IMG/VR virus record: IMGVR_UViG_3300050821_010968
Location: 92,273-156,272 of that record
From: a virus
Strand: one strand, 5' to 3'
DNA length: 64,000 nucleotides
A program made the translations under genes and the position numbers. Below the pieces are notes generated by a model. That model did not search any database. It had not been told where the DNA came from and was given only the letters and a program-made list of their open reading frames with translations. Shown one piece after another: positions 23,375-30,777 of this stretch. The number at the start of each line of letters is the position of its first letter. Positions within the stretch are counted from its first letter, which is position 1.

Positions 23375-25141
23375 TTATGATCCTAGGCTGATTTCAACGC
23401 GACGGTTCTGAGCGCGGCAATCTGCCGTGTTATCAGAGCACAGCGGATCGTCAGAACCGTGCCCACGGGCTTCCATACGCGTAGCCGGGAAGTTATTCGG
23501 AGCTTTGGTCGTCAACCAGTTAGCCACGGCCTGAGCCCGCGCTTCCGAGAGCGGAATGTTACGCGTCGCCGACCCCGTGCTGTCCGTATAGCCATCCAAG
23601 CGAATACGGAGATTGGTCATCGCCGCCGTATCTTCGATCTGATAAAGCTGATTCATCGAATCCGGCTTGATCGTTGCCTGACCGGAGTCAAACTCGATGT
23701 GCCAAGACTTCTTGGAGACCGTCTGCGTGATAGGAGCCGACACTGCCAGTGCAGCAGTGACTGCGCCTTGAGTTTCGGGAATTCCGGCAAGAGCATCGGC
23801 GAGATAGCTGGTATCGACGACCTCTTCGTATGACGGAATAGAATCCGATCCAGATTTCGGATACAGGGTCGGGTAGAACGTCCCATCATAGTTTGCGAAC
23901 ACGCGATAGACCGATGCGTAAATGTTTTCGGTGCCAGCGCGCATGCCGAAGTAATCGCGTTCTTCTTGAAGCGTGATCACTTTCGAACCGCCGAGGTTCA
24001 CCATATCGCCAGCGTGTGAGACAGTTTCGCCTTTGAAATAGTGCGCCCAATAGTCTGGCGTTTGCTCCTTGAAGATTTGAGCGTTTGCTGCGCCCATTTG
24101 CATCAAGCCACCTTCACTGGTCCGGATCGCCATCGCGCCCCGGTCGGAAGCCCGTAGCAAGCCGACCACGTAATCGTGGTGCGCCGCCATCCATGTTTTC
24201 GCACCGATGATGAGGGCTGGCATCTGCCCTGCATAGTCATGTGTCGATGCAACGCCGACGATGCTGCCCGGATATTTCTTGATGACATCCACGTCGCCCG
24301 GTGTCCATGTCGCTACGCCGTTGACGCAGACTTTCTTCGTACCATGCGTCAGACCGTTCGACACAACCGTACGATCTTCGCAAGCGCCTGCAATGAGTTT
24401 GTCGTCGGCGGTCGTGAAAGCATCCACATCCATGAAGTTCATTGCGGTCGGGTCATAAGTCTTCTGATCGACATTGATCGGAATTCCATTGTCCGATGCC
24501 CACTTCACGCAAATGTTCCAGTCGCCGTCACGTGCCACAGCAGCGACGAGCGTTCCGCGAGCCTTTTGCGGGTCCTTGGCAACCTCGCCCGGAAGCATGC
24601 ACTTGTCTTCGCCATCCGAGAAGCCGATAGCGCCGATGGCTTCAAACTGTCCCGGAATCAATTTCTGAAGCGCGGCAGCGACATACGGATAGGCGTCGCC
24701 CATAATAGCGATAAACGCGTCGCCTTTCGCTCCATCGGAACTGACGAAAGCTGCAAGATTGGTTTCCATCTGCCCATAATCGTCTTGACGCTTGAGCGAG
24801 ATGCAGCCGCCATTCGTATATTTGGCGACCATGGAATCGCGGTCGGTCTCTGCACCGCCATTGGCGACGTTGAGTGCGCCCATGGCATTCCATGCCAGTT
24901 CTTCCATGACCGGACATGTCGGCATGGAAGTTGGTTTGGCAGATACGGGAAGGGAATAAGTCGCCGCAGAATCCGACACAGTAAAGTGTTGAATTGTCGT
25001 GACTGTCGGAACCGACGACACAACGTCTGTCGGTTTGCCGAGAATGCCTTTGTTGATGGCGAACTTGCCGAGCGCGCCGAGGGCCGCGACGCCCACGACG
25101 GCGATGACAAGAAAGCCTGCGCGTGTAATTTTCAATGCCAT
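23375..25141 (-). CDS. periplasmic substrate-binding protein fused to an OmpA-like domain
   Basis: The 588-residue protein has an N-terminal membrane anchor (about 8-25, GFLVIAVVGVAALGALG), a periplasmic binding-protein-like region (about 60-430, phosphate/NitT-type PBP pattern) and a C-terminal OmpA domain (about 475-585) with EFDSGQATI, IRLDGYTDSTGS and NIPLSEARAQAVANWL, which in the family binds peptidoglycan. A PBP tethered both to the inner membrane and to the cell wall would sit next to the permease encoded downstream. Start ATG 25141 follows GGAGA; the 60 codons upstream are not conserved. Bacteria have similar PBP-OmpA fusions. Confidence 0.85.
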   Translation of the reverse strand: MALKITRAGFLVIAVVGVAALGALGKFAINKGILGKPTDVVSSVPTVTTIQHFTVSDSAATYSLPVSAKPTSMPTCPVMEELAWNAMGALNVANGGAETDRDSMVAKYTNGGCISLKRQDDYGQMETNLAAFVSSDGAKGDAFIAIMGDAYPYVAAALQKLIPGQFEAIGAIGFSDGEDKCMLPGEVAKDPQKARGTLVAAVARDGDWNICVKWASDNGIPINVDQKTYDPTAMNFMDVDAFTTADDKLIAGACEDRTVVSNGLTHGTKKVCVNGVATWTPGDVDVIKKYPGSIVGVASTHDYAGQMPALIIGAKTWMAAHHDYVVGLLRASDRGAMAIRTSEGGLMQMGAANAQIFKEQTPDYWAHYFKGETVSHAGDMVNLGGSKVITLQEERDYFGMRAGTENIYASVYRVFANYDGTFYPTLYPKSGSDSIPSYEEVVDTSYLADALAGIPETQGAVTAALAVSAPITQTVSKKSWHIEFDSGQATIKPDSMNQLYQIEDTAAMTNLRIRLDGYTDSTGSATRNIPLSEARAQAVANWLTTKAPNNFPATRMEARGHGSDDPLCSDNTADCRAQNRRVEISLGS

Positions 25142-25160
25142 TGTCGTCTCCTGATTAAAT

Positions 25161-26183
25161 CTACGAACGGATGAATCCGGCAAGCATATCCGAAGATGTA
25201 CTTGCCTCAACGGGAGGGGCCAGAGGAAGTGGTGTCGCAGCCGTTGATTCGAGTAGTTTGGCTCCCCCTGTCTGAACTTGCTGGAACATTTCTTCGCTGT
25301 ATGACGCATTTTCCACGTCAATCGATTGCAAGAACGGTTCCGCGTAATTTTTCAGGTGATCGAGATGCCCAAGCTCTTCGGAATATTTGGTATCGATGAG
25401 CGTCTCCGCCTGTTGTGCCATATCCCAGACCTGCGTCTTAGAACGACCGAGAATACGACTCGCGGCCTTCGTAGCAGAACCCACTGCTTTCTGTACTTGC
25501 CATTTGTCGGCAAGGAGAGTGCGCTCAGTTTCAAGTTTCTGGGCCGTGATATCGCACGCCTGCGAAATGTTCTGAAAAGTCTTGCGGATTGGATCAAGCC
25601 GTTGTGCCGTCGCCTCATAAGAATCAGCAGCATCTTTGAATCGACCGAAATTTGAAATGGCGACTTCAGCCGCAGCTTTTTGACCCTGCTTGGTTGCAGC
25701 GATTCCAAGCCGTTGGGCTTTCGCACTCTGATCGCGATAGTTCGCCGCCTTATCGTGCAGACTTGAAATCAGGCCATCGAGTGTTTCGAACTGCTTTTGA
25801 AACTGCGCCTGATCGGCGCGGACGGCTTGCAACCGTTCCGTGATCGGCGAAAGTGGATCGATGTTCAAAAAGAATCTGGTCAAACCGTTGACCATGATCC
25901 AATACGGCATCCGGAGAAGGCGATTGATACTGCCAGCCGGGCTGATTGTTTCTCTCGCCAGCCAAGCCACGATGATCAACCCGACTCCGGAAATGATCAT
26001 GTGCGTGGCGTCTTGCAAGATAAGATTGAGCAACGTGACAGCAGTCACGACCGTTGGCGCAAACGTATTGAAGGCAATGAAACCTCCAATTACGAGCGCA
26101 GCCAAACCTCCCCATTTGACGATTGACTGCATGACTTTGGACTCCGGTGGAGTCCACGGCGTCGAGACCAGATCGTTGCTCAT
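25161..26183 (-). CDS. membrane-anchored coiled-coil protein
   Basis: The 340-residue protein has two hydrophobic segments near the N-terminus (about 25-45 and 60-80), then a long helical, Gln- and Ala-rich region (about 105-290, e.g. KAQRLGIAATKQGQKAAAEV) and a short Pro-rich tail. This is a membrane-anchored cytoplasmic or periplasmic coiled coil. Start ATG 26183 has AAGGA upstream. Its position between the PBP-OmpA gene and another coiled-coil gene suggests a scaffold for the envelope complex. No family is firmly recognised. Confidence 0.65.
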   Translation of the reverse strand: MSNDLVSTPWTPPESKVMQSIVKWGGLAALVIGGFIAFNTFAPTVVTAVTLLNLILQDATHMIISGVGLIIVAWLARETISPAGSINRLLRMPYWIMVNGLTRFFLNIDPLSPITERLQAVRADQAQFQKQFETLDGLISSLHDKAANYRDQSAKAQRLGIAATKQGQKAAAEVAISNFGRFKDAADSYEATAQRLDPIRKTFQNISQACDITAQKLETERTLLADKWQVQKAVGSATKAASRILGRSKTQVWDMAQQAETLIDTKYSEELGHLDHLKNYAEPFLQSIDVENASYSEEMFQQVQTGGAKLLESTAATPLPLAPPVEASTSSDMLAGFIRS

Positions 26184-26192
26184 ATCAATTCC

Positions 26193-26879
26193 TTAGTGAG
26201 CGGTGGAGAGAAGCTGTTTGGTTTGGAGCAGAGGCGCGTTCAACTGATCTTCAACCAGTTTGAAATGTACCGCCGCATCTTGGAGAGCCCGGTCGGCATT
26301 CGCAATATCTGTCTGCATCTGCGCGATCTTGGCTGTGCGGTCGGCGATCTGCTGAACGGCAGCCGCATTCGCCGCAGTGAGATCGGCAATCCCTTGCGTT
26401 GGACCATCAATCTTTGCAGCACGTGCGTCCTTCATCTGCTGATCGAAGCGAGCCCGCAGCGTACCGACGATCCCAAGATGAGTTTCGATATCTGCAACAA
26501 CCTTATCGGTTGTGACGCCCGGGTTTGCCGCCGACAACACCTTGAATATCATATTGACATCCGAGATATTACCCAAGCTCTCACGCACACGTTGGAAGAT
26601 AACGTATGTAGAAGGCATCGCGTAGACTTGCGTCGTCATTGCTTGCAGTTGCTTCTGGTCGGCTTCGGTCAGGACCGCAGGCGCGGTATATAAAGGAGCG
26701 CTTGAAGTAAATTGCGGAGGAGGTTGTGCGCCAGTGACCGCAGCCGGAGGAGGCACCATTGTATTTGGTTGCATCAAGGGCTGCGCGGGTGGCGGCGCAT
26801 GAGGAAGATCATGTGGCAGTTCCGGCTCGTCGCTTTCGACGAGTCCCAGTTTTTCCAACATGCTCGGGTGTTTGGTCAT
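26193..26879 (-). CDS. coiled-coil protein with Pro-rich N-terminus
   Basis: The 228-residue protein has a Pro- and Gln-rich first quarter (residues 25-60, PHAPPPAQPLMQPNTMVPP) and a helical remainder with heptad-like spacing (IADLTAANAAAVQQIADRT, then KIAQMQTDIANADRALQD). No membrane segment or signal peptide, so cytoplasmic. It overlaps the upstream gene by ATGA. A partner of the coiled-coil membrane protein encoded next is likely. TelA-like toxic-anion proteins have a similar look, but I cannot confirm that. Confidence 0.6.
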   Translation of the reverse strand: MTKHPSMLEKLGLVESDEPELPHDLPHAPPPAQPLMQPNTMVPPPAAVTGAQPPPQFTSSAPLYTAPAVLTEADQKQLQAMTTQVYAMPSTYVIFQRVRESLGNISDVNMIFKVLSAANPGVTTDKVVADIETHLGIVGTLRARFDQQMKDARAAKIDGPTQGIADLTAANAAAVQQIADRTAKIAQMQTDIANADRALQDAAVHFKLVEDQLNAPLLQTKQLLSTAH

Positions 26880-27052
26880 TTTGCGCCTGCCGCTTCGACG
26901 ACTTTTGCCGCCTCTTTGAGAATGATTGCACGTCCCCAGACAGAGGGTGGAAGGCCGAGAAGGGCAGCGGCTTTATCGATCAGCGCCCGATCCTTCTGCA
27001 TCAACGCCATAGCTAGTCTGGACTCTTTCTTCTTCGGCGGTTTTTTCGCCAT
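26876..27052 (-). CDS. small basic DUF1778-like protein, first gene of the operon
   Basis: The 58-residue protein starts with a Lys- and Pro-rich stretch (MAKKPPKKKESRLAM) and continues DRALIDKAAALLGLPPSVWGRA, which resembles the ribbon-helix-helix type of DUF1778/antitoxin proteins that bind DNA. As the first gene of the minus operon, it could be its repressor. AGAAGGG lies upstream of ATG 27052 and the stop overlaps the next start (ATGA). Confidence 0.6.
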   Translation of the reverse strand: MAKKPPKKKESRLAMALMQKDRALIDKAAALLGLPPSVWGRAIILKEAAKVVEAAGAK

Positions 27053-27079
27053 GTAGTGAGACCCTTCTTTATGGGATGC

Positions 27080-27108
27080 GGTGTAATGGAGTGGAATGGG
27101 GCTGTCAA
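27080..27108 (-). promoter_or_regulatory. promoter of the ABC/OmpA operon
   Basis: On the minus strand: TTGACA at 27108-27103, 17-base spacer, TACACC at 27085-27080. It drives all 12 minus-strand genes down to 19869; no terminator is visible between them. Confidence 0.75.
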
Positions 27109-27190
27109 TATGGCATCTGTCGCTTTTTATGACCGGTAGTGCCGGATTTCAGCCGCTTTCCTATATGGCGTCTATATTATCGAGGCATTC

Positions 27191-27219
27191 TTGACAAGGC
27201 CGTCTGAAAATGAGATGAA
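27191..27219 (+). promoter_or_regulatory. promoter
   Basis: TTGACA 27191-27196, 17-base spacer, GATGAA 27214-27219. The ATG of the next gene lies only 6 bases after the -10, so its transcript would be leaderless or nearly so. Confidence 0.6.
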
Positions 27220-27224
27220 AGCGC

Positions 27225-27332
27225 ATGGTTATCTCGAATCACATCCGCGCACTCATGCACGTGTGCCTCTCCGGCACCGTTGCCCGCGAACTTGAACGTT
27301 CGACGGGCCGAGATATGCGCGTCGCCGCTTAA
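27225..27332 (+). CDS. small protein, probably leaderless
   Basis: The 35-residue frame starts MVISNHIRALMHVCLSG and ends in a basic segment RELERSTGRDMRVAA. No ribosome-binding site is present and the ATG falls at the expected transcription start of the promoter just upstream. The function is unknown. Confidence 0.4.
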   Translation: MVISNHIRALMHVCLSGTVARELERSTGRDMRVAA

Positions 27333-27374
27333 GCGCGCGACGTAAATCTTCGACCCGTCCGAAACTCCTCTCTA

Positions 27375-27454
27375 CGGGTCATCGTCTAAATCAGGACTAG
27401 GACAGCTTGCCTCTCAAGCTTGCTATGCGGGATCGTTCCCCGTTGACCCGACCA
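27375..27454 (+). tRNA. tRNA-Glu (CTC), C33
   Basis: Acceptor CGGGTCA/TGACCCG, A73, encoded CCA; anticodon stem AGCTT/AAGCT, loop GCCTCTC with anticodon CTC. Position 33 is C instead of the near-universal T. T-loop ATCGTTC keeps T55-C56; the D-loop has GG. Confidence 0.78.
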
Positions 27455-27456
27455 AT

Positions 27457-27533
27457 CATGCCATGGTCTAGCGGTCTAGGATACGGGACTTTCAATCCTT
27501 GTGGCACGAGTTCGAATCTCGTTGGCATGACCA
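27457..27533 (+). tRNA. tRNA-Glu (TTC)
   Basis: Acceptor CATGCCA/TGGCATG, A73, encoded CCA. Anticodon loop CTTTCAA. Canonical T-loop TTCGAAT and GG in the D-loop. Confidence 0.93.
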
Positions 27534-27554
27534 ATTTATTATATGTGAGATAAT

Positions 27555-27630
27555 GCATCTAGGTTCATCTGGGAATGAAGCTTGATTGTCGATCAAGTCG
27601 CTGCGAGTTCGAATCTCGTTAGGTGCGCCA
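27555..27630 (+). tRNA. tRNA-Asp (GTC)
   Basis: Acceptor GCATCTA/TAGGTGC, G73, encoded CCA; anticodon stem CTTGA/TCAAG, loop TTGTCGA. T-loop TTCGAAT, D-loop with GG. Confidence 0.93.
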
Positions 27631-27701
27631 TCTCATATATTATAAATTTCATATATTAGATTTCATCTCTGTAACTTGACTCCGGCAATGAGTCGGAATT
27701 C

Positions 27702-27730
27702 TTGACTCGTTGTGTCATAAGCGAGACAAT
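27702..27730 (+). promoter_or_regulatory. promoter
   Basis: TTGACT 27702-27707, 17-base spacer, GACAAT 27725-27730. It precedes four small genes ending at a terminator near 28670. Confidence 0.75.
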
Positions 27731-27766
27731 CCGCGCTTCTCAGGTCCCTATTGAGGTAGCGCCGTC

Positions 27767-27979
27767 ATGGCAAAGAAAGCAAAACATTTTATCCAGAAAG
27801 CGATTGGCGGCGACAAAGGCGCGCTGCATCGTGCATTGGGAATTCCACAAGGCCAGAAAATTCCGCAGGACGAACTCAAAAAGGCGGCTGCGGAACCGGG
27901 TAAGATCGGCAAAGAAGCGCGTCTCGCCGAAACTCTGGAAGGCTTCCACAAGAAGCGCGATGGAAAGGCTCCAAAATAA
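27767..27979 (+). CDS. conserved small basic phage protein
   Basis: The 70-residue protein starts MAKKAKHFIQKAIGGDKGAL and continues HRALGIPQGQKIPQDELKKA, a pattern I recognise from small proteins common in phages of proteobacteria; no function is known to me. GAGG precedes ATG 27767. First gene after a good promoter. Confidence 0.7.
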   Translation: MAKKAKHFIQKAIGGDKGALHRALGIPQGQKIPQDELKKAAAEPGKIGKEARLAETLEGFHKKRDGKAPK

Positions 27980-28201
27980 ATGAAGTACAATATGCGAAAG
28001 AATAAGGCTGCTTCGACGAAGCACCCGAATTCGAAGGCGCTTGTTGGCGTCATCACCAACAATCAGGCTGGTCCGCCAACTTCTGCGCCTCGTGGCGCAT
28101 GGCCTACCGGAGAATTGATGGACCCGAATAATAATGCACATCCCAATCAGGCGATGTGCGATCCCGACATGGACCCGGACGCAGACACGCCGGGCATGTA
28201 A
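27980..28201 (+). CDS. small hypothetical protein
   Basis: The 73-residue protein has a basic first half (MKYNMRKNKAASTKHPNSK) and an acidic, Asn/Asp/Pro-rich tail (DPDMDPDADTPGM), suggesting disorder. It starts directly after the previous stop. No function recognised. Confidence 0.55.
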   Translation: MKYNMRKNKAASTKHPNSKALVGVITNNQAGPPTSAPRGAWPTGELMDPNNNAHPNQAMCDPDMDPDADTPGM

Positions 28202-28231
28202 CTACCCTCAACCAACAAAAGGAAATCCCGA

Positions 28232-28354
28232 ATGGCCTCGAAGAAACCTGCATTCCCCGGTGCAGCACCTCCCTTTGGTAAGAAGAAAGGTGCAGGCAAG
28301 AAACCGGCTGGCGGAAAGAAGGCAATGCCGATGCCCAAGAAGAAGGGCAAATAA
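28232..28354 (+). CDS. small Lys/Pro/Gly-rich basic protein
   Basis: The 40-residue protein is made almost entirely of Lys, Gly, Pro and Ala (for example FGKKKGAGKKPAGGKKA). AAAAGGAAA precedes ATG 28232. Such peptides bind DNA or RNA, or are structural tails. No homologue is evident. Confidence 0.55.
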   Translation: MASKKPAFPGAAPPFGKKKGAGKKPAGGKKAMPMPKKKGK

Positions 28355-28356
28355 AA

Positions 28357-28566
28357 TTGGACCAAGGTATCTCTGATCTTCAGGCTTCTATCGGGCCTGA
28401 TCTCCAGCAAGAACATCAAGCTGGAACAGCAGCCCTTCAAGCCGCGATGAAGTTACATCAGGGACACATGGATGGAACAATTTCTCGTAATCCAGATACG
28501 AACGCTCAAATGACTGGATTATTGAAACGTGCTGGTAAGGCGATGGCTAAACTGGCACCTGCGTAA
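28357..28566 (+). CDS. small hypothetical protein (TTG start)
   Basis: The 69-residue protein starts at TTG 28357, 3 bases after the previous stop. It is helical with alternating Gln/His/Ala (QQEHQAGTAALQAAMKLHQ). No ATG with a ribosome-binding site gives a better start. No family recognised. Confidence 0.5.
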   Translation: MDQGISDLQASIGPDLQQEHQAGTAALQAAMKLHQGHMDGTISRNPDTNAQMTGLLKRAGKAMAKLAPA

Positions 28567-28642
28567 ATAAGATCGTCCTGCGACAGATGAAAATCTGGCG
28601 ATCTTTGTGTCTGTGAAAGCAGGCTGGCGGCGAGTAGCCGAA

Positions 28643-28672
28643 CAAGGCCCGGAGCGATCCGGGCCTTTTCAT
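28643..28672 (+). terminator. intrinsic terminator
   Basis: AAGGCCCGGA-GCGA-TCCGGGCCTT, a 10-bp stem with a GNRA loop, followed by TT and C. Confidence 0.85.
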
Positions 28673-28686
28673 TGTGTGGGAATAAA

Positions 28687-29007
28687 ATGAAACTTGCTCC
28701 TTGGACCGCCGAGTTTGGCGGCAATTTATATCACTGGTGTCCAGCTTGTGAAGAACTGCATGTTATCCCGACAGGGCGCTGGGCACGATCAGGCACTGAT
28801 GATAAACCAACGTACAGTCCGTCATTCGGTCAGCACTTGAAACGTGGATACTGCCATTACAATATAACGGATGGGCAGTTGTTTTTTCATGCTGACAGTT
28901 ATCACGCACTTCGAGGCACAGTTCCCATGCCGGAAATTCCGGACACGGCGCTGGAAGAAATTGATGGCGAGGTCGGCGTGACGACTGATGCTGTATTTTG
29001 CCGCTAG
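28687..29007 (+). CDS. DUF6527-like protein
   Basis: The 106-residue protein contains WCPACEELHVIPTGRW, DKPTYSPSFGQHL and CHYNITDGQLFFHADSYHAL, the order and residues I associate with the DUF6527 family, found in phages and prophages. The CxxC near the start probably binds zinc. The function of the family is unknown. ATG 28687 is used; the upstream in-frame TTG has no support. Confidence 0.75.
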   Translation: MKLAPWTAEFGGNLYHWCPACEELHVIPTGRWARSGTDDKPTYSPSFGQHLKRGYCHYNITDGQLFFHADSYHALRGTVPMPEIPDTALEEIDGEVGVTTDAVFCR

Positions 29008-29300
29008 TCGTCGAACGAAGGATAGATGCCGGTTTGACGATGATGCCGATGCGCCCAAAGTAATTTCTGGGCTCTTCGAACCATCAAATCTCGCATTTCG
29101 GGAAAGAGCTTTAAGCCTTTTCGTTCCTTGACGATGAGTCGAAGAAGTCCTCGGACTTCATAATGGTAGCGCTGCTTTGGCGTCAACGATCTATACCATT
29201 CCATATATTCCGCCTCAGCCACGCGGAGTTCCTGCTCCTGTTCCGCATCGGTGAGCGCGATCCAGCGTTCCCATTCTTCATTGTCCCAATCATCGTCCAT
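29004..29300 (-). CDS. hypothetical acidic helical protein
   Basis: The 98-residue protein starts MDDDWDNEEWERWIALTDAE and is mostly helical with a central aromatic segment (EYMEWYRSLTPKQRYHYEV). GGAGATC is present upstream of its ATG. It converges on the DUF6527-like gene with a 4-base overlap. No function recognised. Confidence 0.6.
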   Translation of the reverse strand: MDDDWDNEEWERWIALTDAEQEQELRVAEAEYMEWYRSLTPKQRYHYEVRGLLRLIVKERKGLKLFPEMRDLMVRRAQKLLWAHRHHRQTGIYPSFDD

Positions 29301-29721
29301 TTTGATCTCCTTTACTCATATGAGCCGCTCATCCGGGAATTCGGATGCATTGCCATAAAGAAAGCGACACGACGCCTGCAAAAGCGGGCGTCCTTTTGTT
29401 AATCGCGGCAACCCGGCGAAACCGGAAAGTGGATTTTGAAATTTCTTTGTTGACATACGAGTCTGGATATGAGACACAAAGACTTCCGGCGCGACTCGCG
29501 CCACTTAAAGGTTTGAAAATGTTCGCAACGTTGTCACTCAAGTCGAGCCCCAAACTGGCCTCCGCCAGTTTGCATTCGCTCGTGCTGACAACGCCAGCGA
29601 CCGCACCACTCTCAAGCCGCTTACGGGACTAAGTCCCTCTCGCGGCTAACACGAGTCGCGACCAAACCTTCTGATCCCCGCTCCAGAAACAGGTCCGGCT
29701 CCAACAGGAGACGAAGAACGA
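29301..29721 (+). other. intergenic region before the main tRNA array
   Basis: It holds a hairpin GACGCC/GGCGTC with CTTTT (29372-29400), a promoter at 29450-29478 (TTGACA, 17, GACACA), and a 37-codon frame (29519-29632, MFATLSLKSSPKL) with no clear ribosome-binding site. Further inverted segments (GCGACTCGCGCC and CGAGTCGCG) suggest a structured leader for the array transcript. Confidence 0.5.
29450..29478 (+). promoter_or_regulatory. promoter for the main tRNA array
   Basis: TTGACA 29450-29455, 17-base spacer, GACACA 29473-29478. The first tRNA starts 244 bases downstream, with no gene in between that is well supported. Confidence 0.65.
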
Positions 29722-29797
29722 CTGTCTATAGCTTAACTTGGTAGAGCCCCGGCCTCGGAAGCTGGTGATTCAGGTTCAAATCCTGATAGGCAGACCA
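29722..29797 (+). tRNA. tRNA-Pro (CGG)
   Basis: Acceptor CTGTCTA/TAGGCAG, A73, encoded CCA; anticodon loop CTCGGAA. Canonical T-loop TTCAAAT and GG in the D-loop. Confidence 0.92.
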
Positions 29798-29844
29798 ATT
29801 CAATCATCGTAAGCGGAGATTCGCTATGATGATATTAGAATTAT

Positions 29845-29932
29845 CAGAGTGTCGGATAGGCTGGCTCATTCCGCCTGCTTTGGGAGCAGGAGCCGAAAGG
29901 CATCGTGTGTTCGAATCACACCACTCTGACCA
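29845..29932 (+). tRNA. tRNA-Pro (TGG) with long variable arm
   Basis: Acceptor CAGAGTG/CACTCTG, A73, encoded CCA; anticodon stem CCTGC/GCAGG, loop TTTGGGA. The variable region is 14 bases and holds GCC-GAAA-GGC, unusual for proline. T-loop TTCGAAT, D-loop with GG. Confidence 0.85.
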
Positions 29933-29938
29933 TTTTGT

Positions 29939-30010
29939 GCATGATCTCCGTAAGCCGGTGATGGCTGAAACTATCGGGACGCGAAGAAGGCGAGACTACC
30001 CGAATCATGC
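29939..30010 (+). tRNA. tRNA-like element C
   Basis: GCATGAT and ATCATGC form a perfect 7-bp acceptor 72 bases apart. Inside are a hairpin AGCC/GGCT and a stem TCGGG/CCCGA with a 20-base loop, in place of normal arms. No CCA, no readable anticodon. It sits in line with real tRNAs. Confidence 0.35.
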
Positions 30011-30021
30011 AATTGTTTTTT

Positions 30022-30097
30022 GCCGATATGGCGCTAGTGGAGCGCAACTGTTTTGTAATCAGTCAGGGAGGCAGTTCGATCCTGTCTATCGGCACCA
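30022..30097 (+). tRNA. tRNA-Thr (TGT)
   Basis: Acceptor GCCGATA/TATCGGC, A73, encoded CCA; anticodon loop TTTGTAA. Canonical elbow (T-loop TTCGATC, GG). Same anticodon as the permuted element at 1750-1825 but otherwise different in sequence. Confidence 0.9.
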
Positions 30098-30098
30098 C

Positions 30099-30173
30099 GC
30101 CTTTTAATCATAGAAAGCGATGAGCACCTTTGGTAGGGGTGAGAGGAACGGGCAGGTCGTTCAAGAGGCACCA
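30099..30173 (+). tRNA. tRNA-Thr (GGT), G55 class
   Basis: Acceptor GCCTTTT/AAGAGGC, A73, encoded CCA; D-stem TCAT/ATGA; anticodon stem CACCT/GGGTG, loop TTGGTAG. T-stem GAACG/CGTTC is perfect but the loop is GGCAGGT. D-loop AGAAAGCG has A18-G19. Confidence 0.85.
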
Positions 30174-30178
30174 GTTGA

Positions 30179-30254
30179 TCCGCTTAAGCATTGGTAGCGA
30201 TGCGCTCGTCTCGTAAACGAGAGATGATCTGTGCAAGTCAGATAAGCGGAACCA
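30179..30254 (+). tRNA. tRNA-Thr (CGT), G55 class
   Basis: Acceptor TCCGCTT/AAGCGGA, A73, encoded CCA; anticodon stem CTCGT/ACGAG. T-loop TGCAAGT (G55); D-loop TGGTAGCG aligns with A18-G19. Confidence 0.9.
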
Positions 30255-30269
30255 ATTTTATACTGAGAT

Positions 30270-30356
30270 GGATCGGTGGACAGAGTAGTCGAAGTCACGG
30301 GTCTTTTAAACCCACGCAGAAATGCCATCGTGAGTGCAAATCTCACCCGATCCTCA
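30270..30356 (+). tRNA. tRNA-Lys (TTT), G55 class, extended acceptor
   Basis: Acceptor GGATCGG/CCGATCC; anticodon stem GGGT/ACCC, loop CTTTTAA. T-loop TGCAAAT (G55), D-loop AGAGTAGTCGAA (A18-G19). Variable region of 15 bases with GCA-GAAA-TGC. The flanks TATACTGA and TCAGTATA extend the acceptor by 8 bp past a 3-base bulge; CCA is not encoded. Confidence 0.82.
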
Positions 30357-30372
30357 GTATACTGAATAATTT

Positions 30373-30460
30373 GGACTCGTGACCCGAGAAGCGATGGGCG
30401 TGGATTCTTAATCCACTAGCGTAACTGCCACCGAGAGTGCAATTCTCTCCGAGTCCTCCA
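30373..30460 (+). tRNA. tRNA-Lys (CTT), G55 class
   Basis: Acceptor GGACTCG/CGAGTCC, T73, encoded CCA; anticodon stem GTGGA/TCCAC, loop TTCTTAA. T-loop TGCAATT (G55), D-loop GAGAAGCGAT (A18-G19). Long variable region. Confidence 0.88.
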
Positions 30461-30465
30461 AGTTT

Positions 30466-30549
30466 GGCCCTATGGCGTAATAGAAGCCGCGTTGGTCTTA
30501 GGAACCAATGTCGAAAGACGTGGGGGTGCAAGTCCCTCTAGGGCTACCA
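30466..30549 (+). tRNA. tRNA-Leu (TAG), G55 class
   Basis: Acceptor GGCCCTA/TAGGGCT, A73, encoded CCA; anticodon stem TTGGT/ACCAA, loop CTTAGGA. Class II variable arm. T-loop TGCAAGT, D-loop GTAATAGAA (A18-G19). Confidence 0.9.
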
Positions 30550-30590
30550 ACTTACAAGTGAATCGTACTACTCGATCACAAGTTTATAAT

Positions 30591-30673
30591 GCCCATCTGG
30601 CGGAATGGCAGACGCGACGGCTTTAAATCCCGTTCTCATTGAGGTGTCGGTTCGACCCCGACGTTGGGCACCA
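30591..30673 (+). tRNA. tRNA-Leu (TAA)
   Basis: Acceptor GCCCATC/GTTGGGC (one mismatch), encoded CCA; anticodon loop TTTAAAT. Canonical elbow: T-loop TTCGACC, D-loop with GG. Confidence 0.9.
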
Positions 30674-30685
30674 AATAACGAATAT

Positions 30686-30768
30686 GCCTCCATGGTGGAA
30701 ATGGTAGACACGCTGGCTTCAAATCCCAGTGCGAAAGCGTCCCAGTTCGAGTCTGGGTTGAGGCACCA
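30686..30768 (+). tRNA. tRNA-Leu (CAA)
   Basis: Acceptor GCCTCCA/TTGAGGC (one mismatch), encoded CCA; anticodon loop TTCAAAT. Canonical elbow: T-loop TTCGAGT, GG. Confidence 0.9.
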
Positions 30769-30777
30769 CTAAAATAA

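Noticed and set aside
24176-25174. 332-codon plus-strand frame
   Set aside because: It lies entirely opposite the PBP-OmpA gene, whose domains are clear; it is a shadow frame.
25161-26879. TelA/tellurite-resistance proteins
   Set aside because: The helical, charged look is similar, but I could not see a defining motif, so only coiled-coil descriptions are given.
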